NCBI GenBank assembly: GCA_016744995.1
Contig: JADGDG010000003.1
Span: 62,001-126,000 of the forward strand
DNA length: 64,000 bases
From: Gammaproteobacteria bacterium
Lineage (GTDB): Bacteria; Pseudomonadota; Gammaproteobacteria; GRL18
Direction of reading: 5' to 3'
Under the pieces are notes generated by a model that saw nothing but the letters and a program-made list of their open reading frames with translations, searched no databases and was not told the DNA's origin. The translations under genes and the position numbers were made by a program. Each line of letters begins with the position of its first letter. Positions within the stretch are counted from its first letter, which is position 1. Of this stretch, positions 38,464 through 49,071 are shown in pieces.

Positions 38464-40344
38464 TTACTCTTGCTCTTCAAGCAGCTTGGCATTAATAACA
38501 ATATTAGATTCAGAACGGATCTGAAGAGTAGATAGTGCAACTTCTACATTACCCTTATTTTGTAATAAAGCTGCTTTAATATTATCAAATAAGGCCTGAT
38601 CACCGCTATTGCCGTCTTCTATGGCTTTAATTTCAACAATTGCTATGTCACCATTAAGTAATTTAGTTGTCGCAAATTTCATCTCACGCGGCATGGTGAA
38701 TGCTTTTGCCAGTACTTCCGGAGAAGCCTTGATATCCTGGCGATCAATGGCGCCTGTAGTTTCAATAGTTAAGGAATGTTCCGATGCTATTTTATCAAGA
38801 GAACTGCCATCGCCATCAGTGAGTTGTTTCACCAGTTCATCTGCTTTCTCCTGCGCTTTTGAACTGATTAATCCTTGCTTTAAACGGGTTTGAATTTGCT
38901 CTTTAACTTCATCTAAAGGCTTGGCATTAGCAGGGATCCTTTCAATAACACGTATCACCGCAACATGATCATCACTTAATTCAATCAGATCACTATTATT
39001 ACCCTCTTCAAGCACACTTTCTCCAAAAGCAATGTTAACTAGTTTGCTATTAGAAAAAATACCTTTTCCACCTTCACGAGTTATCAGCTCACTTTGTTTA
39101 ATAGTAACATTAATCTCAGCTGCCACAGGCTCTAGTGAATCCGGCTGCTCATAGGCAATGGTTTGCATTTGTTCAGCTTTTTCAAAATAAGAAGTTTCAA
39201 TTTGATCAAACTGAATAGACTCAGTTATTTTATCTTTAACTTCTTCCAGAGGTTTTGCTTCACCACCTTCAATAGAAGCCAGCTTTATTATGTGATAACC
39301 AAAAGAAGATTCAACCAGCTCAGATACTTCATCAGGTTTTAAAGAAAATGCTGACTCTTCAAAGGCTGGAACCATTTCACCTCGCCCAAAAAATCCCAGG
39401 TCGCCACCATTGTCTGCTGAGCCTGGATCCTTTGAATATTCTTTAGCCATCTCAGAAAAATCATCACCTTGTTTAATCTTATCCAGAACAATCTGTGCTT
39501 CAGCTTTTACTTTCGATTTCGCATCATCAGCATCTGTCGGGTAAGTAAAAAGAATATGACTTGCATGACGACGTTCAAGCTGCGTGTATTGCGTCAAATT
39601 ATCCTGATAGTATTTATTAATTTGTTCTTCAGAGACCGGCAAGTTTTTTGCCAGATCTTTACGAGCCAGTTCAATATAAGCTAATTTTATTTGCTCAGGG
39701 TTCTCAAACTGATTAATAAAATTCTGATAATAGGTTTTGATTTCTTCTTCGCTAACTTCAATTTCATCCTGATAATTTTCAGCTTTGATTATCGTAAAAG
39801 CAATGTCTCTTTTTTGTTTAACAAGCTGAATGACTCGTTTAACTTCTTGTTCAGAAACAAAGGATGAGGCAACAATACCATTAGAGAATTGCTCGATTAG
39901 CAATTGAGTCGTGACAGAATTGCGATAGTTTGATTTACTATAGGAGCTGGGCAAATAACGATTATATAAATCTTCGGAGAACTGACCATCTAACTGGAAT
40001 GAACTATCGGTACGAATATACAGATCGATTTGATCTTTAGTGATAGATTGACCGGAAGCAGAAAGAAAATTAATCAAGGCCCGATTATTAATTAATTTTT
40101 CAAGCACAATTTTTTTAATTAATGCGTCGTTAATTTTACCTTTAAATTCTTTTGATTCATTTTGAACAGCATTCTGGAACTCCTGGATAGAGACCTTATA
40201 TCCATCGACATCAGCAACTGAAGGATTTACATCAGGAGTGATATAACTATTGATCCCCCATAATGCAAAAGGGATGGAAATCAGAATAACGATGACCCAG
40301 GCAAACCAACCCGTTGCCTTTTCTCTGATACTATGTAGAACCAT
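38464..40344 (-). CDS. ppiD: Periplasmic folding chaperone / peptidyl-prolyl isomerase PpiD
   Basis: Membrane-anchored chaperone facing the periplasm near the Sec translocon. The 626-residue product opens MVLHSIREKATGWFAWVIVILISIPFALWGI, a single anchor helix. A SurA-like N-terminal domain follows. One parvulin domain lies around residue 255-355 (RRHASHILFTYPTD, then ADNGGDLGFFGRGEMVPAFEESAF and SSFGYHIIKL). It lies downstream of hupB as in many gammaproteobacteria, separated by two tRNAs. Confidence 0.95.
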   Translation of the reverse strand: MVLHSIREKATGWFAWVIVILISIPFALWGINSYITPDVNPSVADVDGYKVSIQEFQNAVQNESKEFKGKINDALIKKIVLEKLINNRALINFLSASGQSITKDQIDLYIRTDSSFQLDGQFSEDLYNRYLPSSYSKSNYRNSVTTQLLIEQFSNGIVASSFVSEQEVKRVIQLVKQKRDIAFTIIKAENYQDEIEVSEEEIKTYYQNFINQFENPEQIKLAYIELARKDLAKNLPVSEEQINKYYQDNLTQYTQLERRHASHILFTYPTDADDAKSKVKAEAQIVLDKIKQGDDFSEMAKEYSKDPGSADNGGDLGFFGRGEMVPAFEESAFSLKPDEVSELVESSFGYHIIKLASIEGGEAKPLEEVKDKITESIQFDQIETSYFEKAEQMQTIAYEQPDSLEPVAAEINVTIKQSELITREGGKGIFSNSKLVNIAFGESVLEEGNNSDLIELSDDHVAVIRVIERIPANAKPLDEVKEQIQTRLKQGLISSKAQEKADELVKQLTDGDGSSLDKIASEHSLTIETTGAIDRQDIKASPEVLAKAFTMPREMKFATTKLLNGDIAIVEIKAIEDGNSGDQALFDNIKAALLQNKGNVEVALSTLQIRSESNIVINAKLLEEQE

Positions 40345-40446
40345 TGATTTATCTCATCCTGTTGATTAAAACAAAAAAACTGACTATTAGGTTGACGCAA
40401 AAAAATTTGAAAAAAAAAGCGCGTCATAAACGCGCTTCTTATTATT

Positions 40447-40523
40447 TGGCGGAACGGACGGGACTCGAACCCGCGACCCCCTGCGTGACAGGCAGGTATT
40501 CTAACCAGCTGAACTACCGCTCC
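40447..40523 (-). tRNA. tRNA-Asp (GTC anticodon)
   Basis: The reverse strand folds as a 77-base cloverleaf, GGAGCGG...CCGTTCC, with anticodon loop CTGTCAC, TTCGAGTC T-arm and encoded CCA. Confidence 0.97.
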
Positions 40524-40630
40524 AAATTTTAAATAAAAACAGTAACAACTATTATCAAAAATGAACTATCAAAAATGAACAGCATTTAGGCTAGTCAAAG
40601 GATAAAAATAATACCACTACTGAATTTAAA

Positions 40631-40707
40631 TGGTGGGTGATATAAGATTCGAACTTATGACCCCCGCCTTGTAAGGGCGGTGCTCTAACCAGCTGAGCTA
40701 ATCACCC
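40631..40707 (-). tRNA. tRNA-Val (TAC anticodon)
   Basis: The reverse-strand cloverleaf starts GGGTGATTAGCTCAGCTGG, has anticodon loop CTTACAA, a TTCGAATC T-arm and encoded CCA. Confidence 0.97.
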
Positions 40708-40771
40708 TGTTTACTCTGGTAAATATTTATAAATAACATGATTTATAAAATATCACCTTTAAGAAAGTGGC

Positions 40772-41044
40772 TTAGTTTACCGCTTCTTTTAGTGCTTTAC
40801 CAGCTTTAAATGCAGGATTTTTTGATGCTTTAATCTGGATGGTTTCACCAGTACGAGGATTACGTCCAGTACGTGCAGCTCTCTCTCTCACTTCAAAAGT
40901 ACCAAAACCAATCAATGTGACAGGCTCATTACTGGCAAGTGAATCAGTAATTGCCTTGATGGTTGCATCTAATGCACGACCAGCTTGTGCTTTAGGTAAG
41001 TCAGCATTCTCTGCAATCGCGCTTATTAGTTCAGATTTATTCAC
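40772..41044 (-). CDS. hupB: DNA-binding protein HU-beta
   Basis: A nucleoid-associated protein, 90 residues. The start is GTG at 41044, set by GGGGAG at 41051-41056 six bases upstream; the open frame runs 12 codons further up but begins unlike HU. It has [43 protein letters not shown] and the DNA-binding arm, and ends [20 protein letters not shown]. It is downstream of lon as in many gammaproteobacteria. Confidence 0.97.
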   Translation of the reverse strand: MNKSELISAIAENADLPKAQAGRALDATIKAITDSLASNEPVTLIGFGTFEVRERAARTGRNPRTGETIQIKASKNPAFKAGKALKEAVN

Positions 41045-41529
41045 AAATAGCTCCCCTTTTTTAGGATCTATAAAAAACACAAAAGATTTAACCCATCAAT
41101 TCTAAAACAGAAATGAAAAATAAAGTTACAGTGTCATTATAGATAAAATAAGAAATTAAAAAAACATTAAATAATACAAGTGTTGTGTAACAACGGATAC
41201 AGGAAGTATTGAAGCAAAATTTATAGTTAAAATCTAGCAAAATTTATGTTTTCTTTGATATTTATACAAAATAATAATAAAACAAATAATAATACCCCTG
41301 AAGTACAGTTGATTTTCAGTCGATAAATATATATTAAAACAAGATCTTAGGGGCCAATATTAAAGTTAAAGTAGTCATATTCAAAGCTATGAGCATCAAT
41401 TAAAAAAATGACTTTAATATGAAAAATAATCAATACAATAAAACAATAGCAATGAAAATTAAGGCAAAAAAAAACACCAAAGCATGGCTTTAGTGCTTTT
41501 TTATTATTAATAAAGACAAAAGATATCGA
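41045..41529. promoter_or_regulatory. Long lon-hupB intergenic region
   Basis: This 485-base AT-rich stretch has no credible ORF. It holds the lon terminator (41466-41502), a 10-bp inverted repeat (ATATTAAAGT 41357-41366 / ACTTTAATAT 41411-41420), and CCCCTGAAG...CTTAGGGG pairing around 41295-41355. The hupB promoter must lie here. The repeats may be small RNA or regulatory structures. Confidence 0.45.
41466..41502 (-). terminator. Rho-independent terminator of lon
   Basis: CACCAAAGC and GCTTTAGTG (one G-T pair) surround ATG; the lon transcript continues into an uninterrupted T run. It lies about 28 bases after the lon stop. Confidence 0.85.
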
Positions 41530-43947
41530 TTAATGCGCTCGAATCGATACTGATTTTTTTCTTGTTTTTCCCTTTGATGCTGTTTGCGTTTGTTTAATTG
41601 GAACGGGTGAAGTCTCTAAAGCAATTTGTAATACTTCATCAATCCACTGCACCGGTATAATATCAAGTCTGGAAACAATATTTTTTGGCAAATCCACCAG
41701 ATCCTTCTTGTTTTCAAATGGGATAATAACAGTCTTTATCCCGCTTCTCAGAGCCGCCAGCAACTTCTCTTTAAGACCACCAATAGGCAACACTTCACCT
41801 CGTAGAGTTATCTCTCCAGTCATCGCTACATTCGCTTTTACAGGTATCTCAGTAAGTGCTGAGACCAATGCGGTACACATTCCAATACCAGCACTGGGGC
41901 CATCTTTTGGAATAGCTCCTTCCGGTACATGAATATGAATATCTCTGGTCTCATAGATTCCATGAGGTATGCCTAATGAATCTGAACGGCTTCGAACCAC
42001 CGACATCGCTGCCTGAATGGACTCCTTCATCACATCACCAAGTTGACCGGTAACACTATTTTTTCCTTTTCCAGGCATAACAGCTGTTTCTATGGTTAAA
42101 ATTTCACCACCCACCTCTGTCCATGCAAGCCCTGTAACCTGACCAACTTGATTTTCCTGCTCAACACTACCATAACGGAAACGACGAACGCCCAGATATT
42201 TTTCAAGATTCCGAGTGGTTACACTGACTTTTTTCTTCTTCTTATCAAGTAAAATTTCTTTAACTACTTTACGTGAAATTTTTGCAATTTCCCGTTCAAT
42301 GCTCCGCACACCAGCCTCTCGTGTATAGTAGCGAACAATATCACGAATTGCACCTTCACTAATCGTTAATTCGTTTTCCTTAAGGCCATTATTTTTTAAC
42401 TGCTTGGGGATCAAATACCGGGCAACGATATTAATTTTTTCTTCTTCAGTATATCCGGCAAGACGTATAACCTCCATTCTATCCAGCAAAGGGCCTGGGA
42501 TATTCATACTATTAGAAGTACAGACAAACATAACTTCTGAAAGATCGTAGTCAACTTCCATATAGTGATCAGCAAAGGTGTCATTTTGTTCAGGATCAAG
42601 AACTTCCAGCAAGGCTGATGAGGGATCACCACGCATATCCATTGCCATTTTATCAATTTCATCCAGCAGAAAAAATGGGTTTTTTACTTCAACCTTAGAC
42701 ATATTCTGGATAATTTTTCCCGGCATTGAACCAATATACGTCCTTCTATGACCCCGTATTTCAGCTTCATCGCGTACACCACCTAATGACATACGAGTAA
42801 ATTTACGATTGGTTGCCCGGGCAATTGACTGCCCCAGAGAAGTCTTACCAACACCTGGAGGCCCAACCAGACATAATATGGGTCCTTTTAATTTTTTCAT
42901 GCGCTGCTGGACAGCAAGATATTCCAGAATACGTTCTTTTACTTTTTCAAGACCATAGTGATCTTCTTCTAAAATGGCTTCGGCTTTGGCAAGATCGTGA
43001 CGAACCTTGGAACGCTTCTTCCAGGGAACATTTGTCAGCCATTCCAGATAATTTCGAACTACAGATGCCTCTGCAGACATCGGTGACATCATTTTTAATT
43101 TATTAAGCTCAGCAATGCCTTTTTTCTTTGCTTCAGCTGAAAGGCCGGAGTCTTTAATTTTGTTTTCCAGCTCTTCAAGCTCATTCGGCACATCGTCAAT
43201 ATCATTCAGTTCTTTCTGAATCGCTTTCATTTGCTCATTCAGATAATATTCACGCTGGCTTTTTTCCATCTGCTGCTTAACACGACCACGGATGCGCTTT
43301 TCAACTTGAAGGATATCAATCTCAGATTCCATTTGCGCCAACAGGTGTTCAAGTCGCTCACGAATATCTGAAATCTCCAGGATAACCTGCTTCTCTTCGA
43401 TTTTAAGCGGCATATGTGCTGCAATGGTATCAGCTAACCGACTTGGATCTTCAATGCTTGAAAGTGAAGAGAGGATTTCCGGTGGTACTTTATCATTCAT
43501 TTTGACGTATTGATCAAACTGATTCATAACCGTTCGGGTCAAAATATCGGCTTCTTTTTCTTCAATTTTACTGCTTTCACAAATTGAGATTTGGGCAGTA
43601 TAGTATTCATCTGAAGAAAAAAGATTATCGATATGAGCTCGCTCTTCACCTTCAACCAGGACTTTAACCGTGCCATCAGGTAATTTAAGCAGCCTTAAAA
43701 TTGAAGCAATAGTTCCAACCGGGTTAATATCTTCAGGTTTTGGATCATCATCTGAAGCGTTTTTCTGAGCGATTAAAAGAATCTTCTTATCTTCTTCCAT
43801 CGCTGACTCAAGTGCATTGATTGATTTTTCACGACCGACATAAAGAGGTATCACCATGTGTGGATACACAACAACATCTCTTAATGGTAAAACAGGATAA
43901 ATTTGTGTAGTGTCTGTGATTTTTGATGTCTTGGTTTCATTCTCCAT
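41530..43947 (-). CDS. lon: ATP-dependent protease Lon
   Basis: A cytosolic AAA+ protease for damaged and regulatory proteins, 805 residues. It has an N-terminal substrate domain ([19 protein letters not shown]), the AAA module with Walker [10 protein letters not shown] near residue 359 and Walker [10 protein letters not shown]. The peptidase domain has the catalytic Ser in PKDGPSAG and Lys in [10 protein letters not shown]. Length and order in the clpX-lon-hupB neighbourhood are typical. Confidence 0.98.
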   Translation of the reverse strand: MENETKTSKITDTTQIYPVLPLRDVVVYPHMVIPLYVGREKSINALESAMEEDKKILLIAQKNASDDDPKPEDINPVGTIASILRLLKLPDGTVKVLVEGEERAHIDNLFSSDEYYTAQISICESSKIEEKEADILTRTVMNQFDQYVKMNDKVPPEILSSLSSIEDPSRLADTIAAHMPLKIEEKQVILEISDIRERLEHLLAQMESEIDILQVEKRIRGRVKQQMEKSQREYYLNEQMKAIQKELNDIDDVPNELEELENKIKDSGLSAEAKKKGIAELNKLKMMSPMSAEASVVRNYLEWLTNVPWKKRSKVRHDLAKAEAILEEDHYGLEKVKERILEYLAVQQRMKKLKGPILCLVGPPGVGKTSLGQSIARATNRKFTRMSLGGVRDEAEIRGHRRTYIGSMPGKIIQNMSKVEVKNPFFLLDEIDKMAMDMRGDPSSALLEVLDPEQNDTFADHYMEVDYDLSEVMFVCTSNSMNIPGPLLDRMEVIRLAGYTEEEKINIVARYLIPKQLKNNGLKENELTISEGAIRDIVRYYTREAGVRSIEREIAKISRKVVKEILLDKKKKKVSVTTRNLEKYLGVRRFRYGSVEQENQVGQVTGLAWTEVGGEILTIETAVMPGKGKNSVTGQLGDVMKESIQAAMSVVRSRSDSLGIPHGIYETRDIHIHVPEGAIPKDGPSAGIGMCTALVSALTEIPVKANVAMTGEITLRGEVLPIGGLKEKLLAALRSGIKTVIIPFENKKDLVDLPKNIVSRLDIIPVQWIDEVLQIALETSPVPIKQTQTASKGKTRKKSVSIRAH

Positions 43948-44135
43948 AACGGAGCCCTCTTATCTTGCTTAGTTAAATAGTTAGATAGTTAAGTTTATGT
44001 ATTGTAATAACACAGTGTCTATTTTTATAATACTTCTTCATAAGCTACAAAAATGCACTTATGAATAACATTCTGTATGCTTTAAATATGGGTGTTAAGG
44101 GAAATAAATCAAGGTGAATTGAAATTATATAAGCA

Positions 44136-44179
44136 TCAAACATAAAAAAAGAGGCTAAAGCCTCTTTTTTTATGTTTGA
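44136..44179 (-). terminator. Rho-independent terminator of clpX
   Basis: Perfect 20-bp arms with AGAGGC/GCCTCT around TAAA, flanked by A and T runs. It is 57 bases past the clpX stop, separating clpX from lon. Confidence 0.92.
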
Positions 44180-44235
44180 ACATTGGGTATCTACCAGGTT
44201 CACATTTCAACATCAGGGAGTCATTTAATCAGCCC

Positions 44236-45510
44236 TCATTCACCCGATGCTTTTTTCTCAGCATTCGCATAGATAAGTAATGGCTCAGACAGACCACCAA
44301 TCACTGACTCATCAACCACAACAGTCTCAACATCTTCAATAGATGGCAATTCATACATGGTATCCAATAAGGACTGCTCTAAAATAGAACGTAAGCCACG
44401 AGCACCAGTCTTTCTTTCCATAGCTTTTTTGGCTATCGCCTTAAGCGCTTCTTCTCTTAAATCAAGTTGAGCGCCTTCCATTTCAATCAGCTTACTGTAT
44501 TGTTTGGCCAGAGCATTTTTTGGTTCAGTCAAAATCCGAACCAGAGCCTCTTCATCAAGTTCACGCAAAGTGGCAAGAACCGGCAGACGCCCAACAAACT
44601 CCGGAATCAATCCATAACGAGTTAAATCTTCCGGTTCGACATCATCAAGCCAGTCTCCAAAGCTCTTCTCGTCTTCTTTACTGGTCACTTCTGCACCAAA
44701 TCCAATACCACTCTTGTCGGAACGATTTTGAATAACTTTATCCAGACCAGAAAACGCACCACCACAAATAAATAAAATATTAGCAGTGTTCACTTGCAGA
44801 AATTCTTGCTGAGGATGCTTGCGGCCACCTTGGGGGGGGACAGAAGCAATGGTACCTTCAATTAACTTAAGCAATGCCTGTTGAACACCTTCACCAGAGA
44901 CATCACGAGTGATAGAAGGGTTATCAGATTTACGGGAAATCTTATCAATTTCATCAATATAGACAATGCCTGTTTGTGCTTTCTCTACATCGTAATCACA
45001 TTTTTGAAGCAATTTTTGAATGATATTTTCAACATCTTCACCGACATAACCAGCCTCTGTGAGAGTCGTTGCATCAGCCATAGTAAAAGGCACATCAAGC
45101 ATACGCGCTAATGTTTCTGCAAGCAGAGTTTTACCGGAGCCAGTAGGACCAATTAATAATATATTACTCTTGGACAACTCAACATCATCTTTTTTATAAC
45201 CACTTTCCAGTCTCTTATAATGGTTGTATACAGCAACTGAAAGAACCTTCTTCGCTCTAGTTTGACCAATGACATATTCATCCAGATTTTTATTGATCTC
45301 GCGTGGCGTTGGTAATTTTTTGCCTGGAACAGAACCGCCCTGCTCCTGAATTTCTTCACGAATAATATCATTACAGAGTTCAACACATTCGTCACAGATG
45401 AAAACTGAAGGCCCGGCAATTAATTTTCTAACTTCGTGCTGGCTTTTACCACAAAATGAACAGTATAGTAACTTTCCATTATCATCTTTGTTTTGAGTAT
45501 CATCACTCAT
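44236..45510 (-). CDS. clpX: Clp protease ATPase subunit ClpX
   Basis: The unfoldase that feeds ClpP, 424 residues. It has the N-terminal zinc finger [11 protein letters not shown]...CDECVELC, Walker A GPTGSGKT near residue 119, Walker B YIDEIDKI and the RKTGARGLR sensor segment. It sits directly between clpP and the lon gene, the standard order. Confidence 0.98.
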   Translation of the reverse strand: MSDDTQNKDDNGKLLYCSFCGKSQHEVRKLIAGPSVFICDECVELCNDIIREEIQEQGGSVPGKKLPTPREINKNLDEYVIGQTRAKKVLSVAVYNHYKRLESGYKKDDVELSKSNILLIGPTGSGKTLLAETLARMLDVPFTMADATTLTEAGYVGEDVENIIQKLLQKCDYDVEKAQTGIVYIDEIDKISRKSDNPSITRDVSGEGVQQALLKLIEGTIASVPPQGGRKHPQQEFLQVNTANILFICGGAFSGLDKVIQNRSDKSGIGFGAEVTSKEDEKSFGDWLDDVEPEDLTRYGLIPEFVGRLPVLATLRELDEEALVRILTEPKNALAKQYSKLIEMEGAQLDLREEALKAIAKKAMERKTGARGLRSILEQSLLDTMYELPSIEDVETVVVDESVIGGLSEPLLIYANAEKKASGE

Positions 45511-45651
45511 AAAACGAACCTCATTTTTGGGATTGTAAGCTATTTTTCGACATACTAGACATATATAAGACTTCTTGTTGAATAAATCAATCTTTATTCT
45601 TAAATTGTTCTGTTAATATTAAACCATACTACTCTCAAACAGGCTCAAATA

Positions 45652-46302
45652 TTAGCTCTCTTCTTCTTTACCTAAATCGCGCTTACTAACCACCTTATCA
45701 ACCAGACCATAATCAACGGCCTGATCTGCACTGAGAAAATTATCACGATCGGTGTCTTTAGCAATTATATCCATATTTTGGCCGGTGTGATCAGCCATAA
45801 TCTGATTCAGTTTATCTTTAAGAGTCAAAATTTCTCTCGCGTGAATTTCAATATCAGATGCCTGACCCTGGAAACCACCTAAGGGCTGATGAATCATCAT
45901 ACGTGAATTAGGTAAACAATAGCGCTTACCTTTGGCACCACCGGTTAACAATAATGCGCCCATACTGGCAGCCTGACCAATACACATGGTACTAACATCC
46001 GGCTTAATAAACTGCATGGTGTCATAAATGGCCATACCTGCAGTCACTGAACCACCAGGTGAATTGATATAAAGGTGGATATCTTTATCGGGGTTTTCAG
46101 ATTCTAGAAAAAGTAGTTGTGCAACAATTAAATTGGCCATGTGATCTTCAACCTGACCAACTAAAAAAATCACTCGTTCTTTTAATAAACGTGAATAGAT
46201 ATCATAAGAACGCTCCCCTCTGGCAGTTTGTTCGATAACCATTGGTACCAGACCCAGCGCATCAGCTTGCACAGCGCCACTTGTGATTTCATTATTTATC
46301 AT
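45652..46302 (-). CDS. clpP: ATP-dependent Clp protease proteolytic subunit ClpP
   Basis: A 216-residue serine peptidase of the ClpP tetradecamer. The catalytic Ser is in [12 protein letters not shown], His in [15 protein letters not shown], and the Asp near [10 protein letters not shown]. The short N-terminal extension is probably cleaved. It is located between tig and clpX. Confidence 0.98.
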   Translation of the reverse strand: MINNEITSGAVQADALGLVPMVIEQTARGERSYDIYSRLLKERVIFLVGQVEDHMANLIVAQLLFLESENPDKDIHLYINSPGGSVTAGMAIYDTMQFIKPDVSTMCIGQAASMGALLLTGGAKGKRYCLPNSRMMIHQPLGGFQGQASDIEIHAREILTLKDKLNQIMADHTGQNMDIIAKDTDRDNFLSADQAVDYGLVDKVVSKRDLGKEEES

Positions 46303-46414
46303 TAAGTTACAGTCCTTTTTTAATTTTAAACTTAGAATTTATAAGTATAATCTACCTGACTAAAGGTAGAAAGATGTCTCTATCTCTAGTCAGCAGCCAT
46401 TTTATTGTTTTGAA

Positions 46415-47725
46415 TTAAGCCTTATCGTCCTCTTTAGGATTCATAAATTCTGTAAAGCTAAATTCTTTTTCTGCAACTGTTGCCTGCTCACAGGCCCAGT
46501 CAACAATTTTTTCTTCCAGCACAAATGACTCAATTTCAGCCAGCTTATCTTTATGAGACATATAATAATCCATCACTTCTTGTGGATTTTCATAAGTTGC
46601 AGCCATTTCATTGATTTGTTCTTTAACAGCTTCCGGGGTTGCAGTAATTTCATTAACTTTGACCAGCTCAGCCAACAGCATACCAAGAGCAACACGTCGC
46701 TTAGCCTGCTCTTCAAATAAGGAGGTCTGCAACTGAGTATCGCCTTGAGTTTCCATCTGGTATTGAGACTGCATTTGCTCTGCCATATTCTTGGCTTCTT
46801 CATCCACTAAAGCTTTAGGAACAGTAACATCATTAATTTCAAGAATACTATCCATTACCTGATTTTTGAGTTTGGCAGAAATTGCTTTATCTAATTCAAG
46901 CTGCATGTTCTTTTTAACTTCAATACGAAAGGCTTCATTACCGCCGTCAGTCACACCAAATTTTGCAAAAAATTCATCATTTAGTTCAGGTAAAGTGGCT
47001 TCTTTAACAGCAGAAACACTAATGGCAAACTGAACATCTTTACCTGCCACATCAGCATAGTGATACTCTTCTGGAAATTTTAGATCAAGCGTCAGTTCAT
47101 CTCCGGCTTTAGCACCCTTAATACCTTCTTCAAAGCCTTCAATCATCTGTCCCTGACCCAGTGTCACAGGTACAAGCTTACCTTCATTACCCTTGAATGC
47201 TTCACCATCAATAGTGCCGGTAAAATCAACAACAACCTGATCTTCGTCATGGGCACCACGTTCAACTTCAGTAAAGCTCTGATTCTGTTTAAGAATATTG
47301 TCAACAGTTGTATCAATATCTCCTTCAGAAATGGCAACTTTGGCTTTTTCAAAAGCCTGTCCATCTAATGATACCGGAGTTATTTCAGGATAAACCTCAA
47401 ATACAGCTTTATACTTAATGGTATCTTTATCATCATGGTCAACCATATCAATTGCTGGCTGGCCTGCAGGTTTTAGTTTTTCCTGATTAACAGCTTCATA
47501 GTAACTTTGCTGGAGCTTTTCATTCAATACTTCAGCTTCTACATGTCCGCCATAACGTTTTTTTATGACTGACATAGGTATTTTACCAGGACGAAAGCCA
47601 TTTATTTTTGCGGTCTTTGTTAAAGACTGTAAACGAGTACTCACTTCACCATTAATATCTGATGTTGGAAATTCAACTATCATTTCTCTTTCAAGAGCAT
47701 CTTTTGTTTCTACTGAAACCTGCAT
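46415..47725 (-). CDS. tig: Trigger factor
   Basis: The ribosome-bound chaperone and prolyl isomerase, 436 residues. It has an N-terminal ribosome-binding domain with the GFRPGKIPMSVIKKRYG signature, a central FKBP-like domain (VDFTGTIDGEAFKGNEG, LGQGQMIEGFEEGIKGAKAGDE) and a C-terminal helical domain. GAGG lies a few bases before the ATG. A long hairpin lies in the upstream region at 47759-47812. Confidence 0.98.
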   Translation of the reverse strand: MQVSVETKDALEREMIVEFPTSDINGEVSTRLQSLTKTAKINGFRPGKIPMSVIKKRYGGHVEAEVLNEKLQQSYYEAVNQEKLKPAGQPAIDMVDHDDKDTIKYKAVFEVYPEITPVSLDGQAFEKAKVAISEGDIDTTVDNILKQNQSFTEVERGAHDEDQVVVDFTGTIDGEAFKGNEGKLVPVTLGQGQMIEGFEEGIKGAKAGDELTLDLKFPEEYHYADVAGKDVQFAISVSAVKEATLPELNDEFFAKFGVTDGGNEAFRIEVKKNMQLELDKAISAKLKNQVMDSILEINDVTVPKALVDEEAKNMAEQMQSQYQMETQGDTQLQTSLFEEQAKRRVALGMLLAELVKVNEITATPEAVKEQINEMAATYENPQEVMDYYMSHKDKLAEIESFVLEEKIVDWACEQATVAEKEFSFTEFMNPKEDDKA

Positions 47726-47758
47726 TTTCTATCCTCGTTACAATCGAATTAATTTAAA

Positions 47759-47812
47759 AAAACTCATTACCAATATAAATATGAAGACAAATTCATATTG
47801 GTAATGAGTTTT
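47759..47812 (-). promoter_or_regulatory. Long hairpin just upstream of tig
   Basis: Perfect 18-bp arms (47759-47776 and 47795-47812) start 34 bases before the tig ATG. If the tig transcript begins upstream, this forms a strong 5' leader hairpin. It may otherwise be a terminator of the tRNA transcript, though no clear T run follows. Confidence 0.6.
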
Positions 47813-48077
47813 AAACAATATGGCTAGCTAATATATGTAGCTAAACCATGCATTATACAATATCTGACAGTGAATATTTAATACTTTTTTTAAAGAAACC
47901 AAGAAATATCATGAATTAGACAAAGATAAAGGGGAAATGTCAAAAAAGTTACCGTGTAAGGGTGCGTATGAAGCCGAGCGTAGAAACATGGGGAATTAAC
48001 AAAAGTGGAATATAACAATATATTATATTCAGGATATGAAGTTTAAATCATAAGCTAATAATTTAAAAAAAGAAAAA

Positions 48078-48162
48078 TGGTGCGGATGGAGAGACTCGAA
48101 CTCTCACGACTTGCGCCACTGGTACCTAAAACCAGCGTGTATACCAATTTCACCACATCCGC
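48078..48162 (-). tRNA. tRNA-Leu (TAG anticodon)
   Basis: An 85-base reverse-strand cloverleaf with the long variable arm of leucine tRNA. The anticodon loop is TTTAGGT, with a TTCGAGTC T-arm and encoded CCA. First of four clustered tRNA genes between tig and folD. Confidence 0.95.
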
Positions 48163-48284
48163 GTATACTTGAATTTAAAACATATTGTCTGCAAAGCTGT
48201 TGCTTATAGAACTAAGCATTTTCTAAAGTTTATTTTATGAATACTTTTCTTTTATAAAGTGTGAGTTTTATAAATAAAAGGTAA

Positions 48285-48361
48285 TGGGGTGAACGAAGGG
48301 GTTCGAACCCTCGACCGCAGGAGTCACAATCCTGAGCTCTACCAACTGAGCTACGCTCACC
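48285..48361 (-). tRNA. tRNA-His (GTG anticodon)
   Basis: The reverse strand shows the anticodon loop TTGTGAC, the extra 5' G opposite discriminator C that marks histidine tRNA, and encoded CCA. Confidence 0.96.
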
Positions 48362-48414
48362 ACAATATTCTTTAGAATGATACTGGATTATAAATAAACC
48401 CAACTAGGCAATGA

Positions 48415-48491
48415 TGGTGCGCCCGGCAGGACTCGAACCTGCTACCCTCGGCTTAGAAGGCCGATGCTCTATCCAGATGAGCTACGGGCGC
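48415..48491 (-). tRNA. tRNA-Arg (TCT anticodon)
   Basis: The reverse-strand cloverleaf begins GCGCCCGTAGCTCATCTGG, with anticodon loop CTTCTAA, a TTCGAGTC T-arm and encoded CCA. Confidence 0.96.
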
Positions 48492-48615
48492 AGAGTCTAT
48501 TTCTAAATCACTTTAACAAATTTTTTAAAACTAATCACTTGCAACTAATTACTACGATCAATTACTAATAACAGTGACCAATAAAAACCAATCATAAATG
48601 ACTTAGTAATAAAAT

Positions 48616-48692
48616 TGGTCGGGGTAGAGAGATTCGAACTCCCGACATCTTGCTCCCAAAGCAAGCGCGCTACCAGACTGCGCTATACCCCG
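48616..48692 (-). tRNA. tRNA-Pro (TGG anticodon)
   Basis: The reverse-strand cloverleaf begins CGGGGTATAGCGCAG, with anticodon loop TTTGGGA, a TTCGAATC T-arm and encoded CCA. The Pro-Arg-His-Leu order upstream of tig is a known gammaproteobacterial arrangement. Confidence 0.97.
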
Positions 48693-49071
48693 ATTAATGT
48701 TAGTATCTGCTGATGTGACATTCACTAAATTCAACTCGCATTTGTTAAAATGGCGGTTTATTTAGTAACAGCGACTAAACATCAAGTGGTGCGTATAATA
48801 ATGAGTTTGCCTGAGCAATGCAAGCGTTTTTTATAAATTTTTGTAACAATTTTACCTGTCTGATATTTACATCATTAATACAGATTATATAAGTGCTTTG
48901 TTGATTTTAATAGACCCAAATCTGATTGAGTTCTGCTTCAAAGAAGTCTTTTATTATTATTTTGTACATCATCTAACATTTCTTCTACTAAACCACACTA
49001 TTATTAGGTAAAATTGCACATTTAAAGCTATAACCCTACACAATATGTCACTTTTGGATGATAAATATAGA
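48693..49071. promoter_or_regulatory. tRNA cluster / folD divergent region
   Basis: A 379-base region without an ORF. A TATAAT box lies at 48794-48799 on the forward strand, with GCGACT 17 bases upstream, a possible folD or other forward promoter. The tRNA promoter on the reverse strand was not clearly resolved. Confidence 0.45.

Noticed and set aside
42813-43106. Forward 97-codon ORF inside lon
   Set aside because: Opposite-strand shadow of the conserved Lon AAA domain.
48806-48845. Short transcript with TTGC/GCAA stem and T run after TATAAT at 48794
   Set aside because: The stem has only four base pairs with a nine-base loop; too weak to call a small RNA or terminator.
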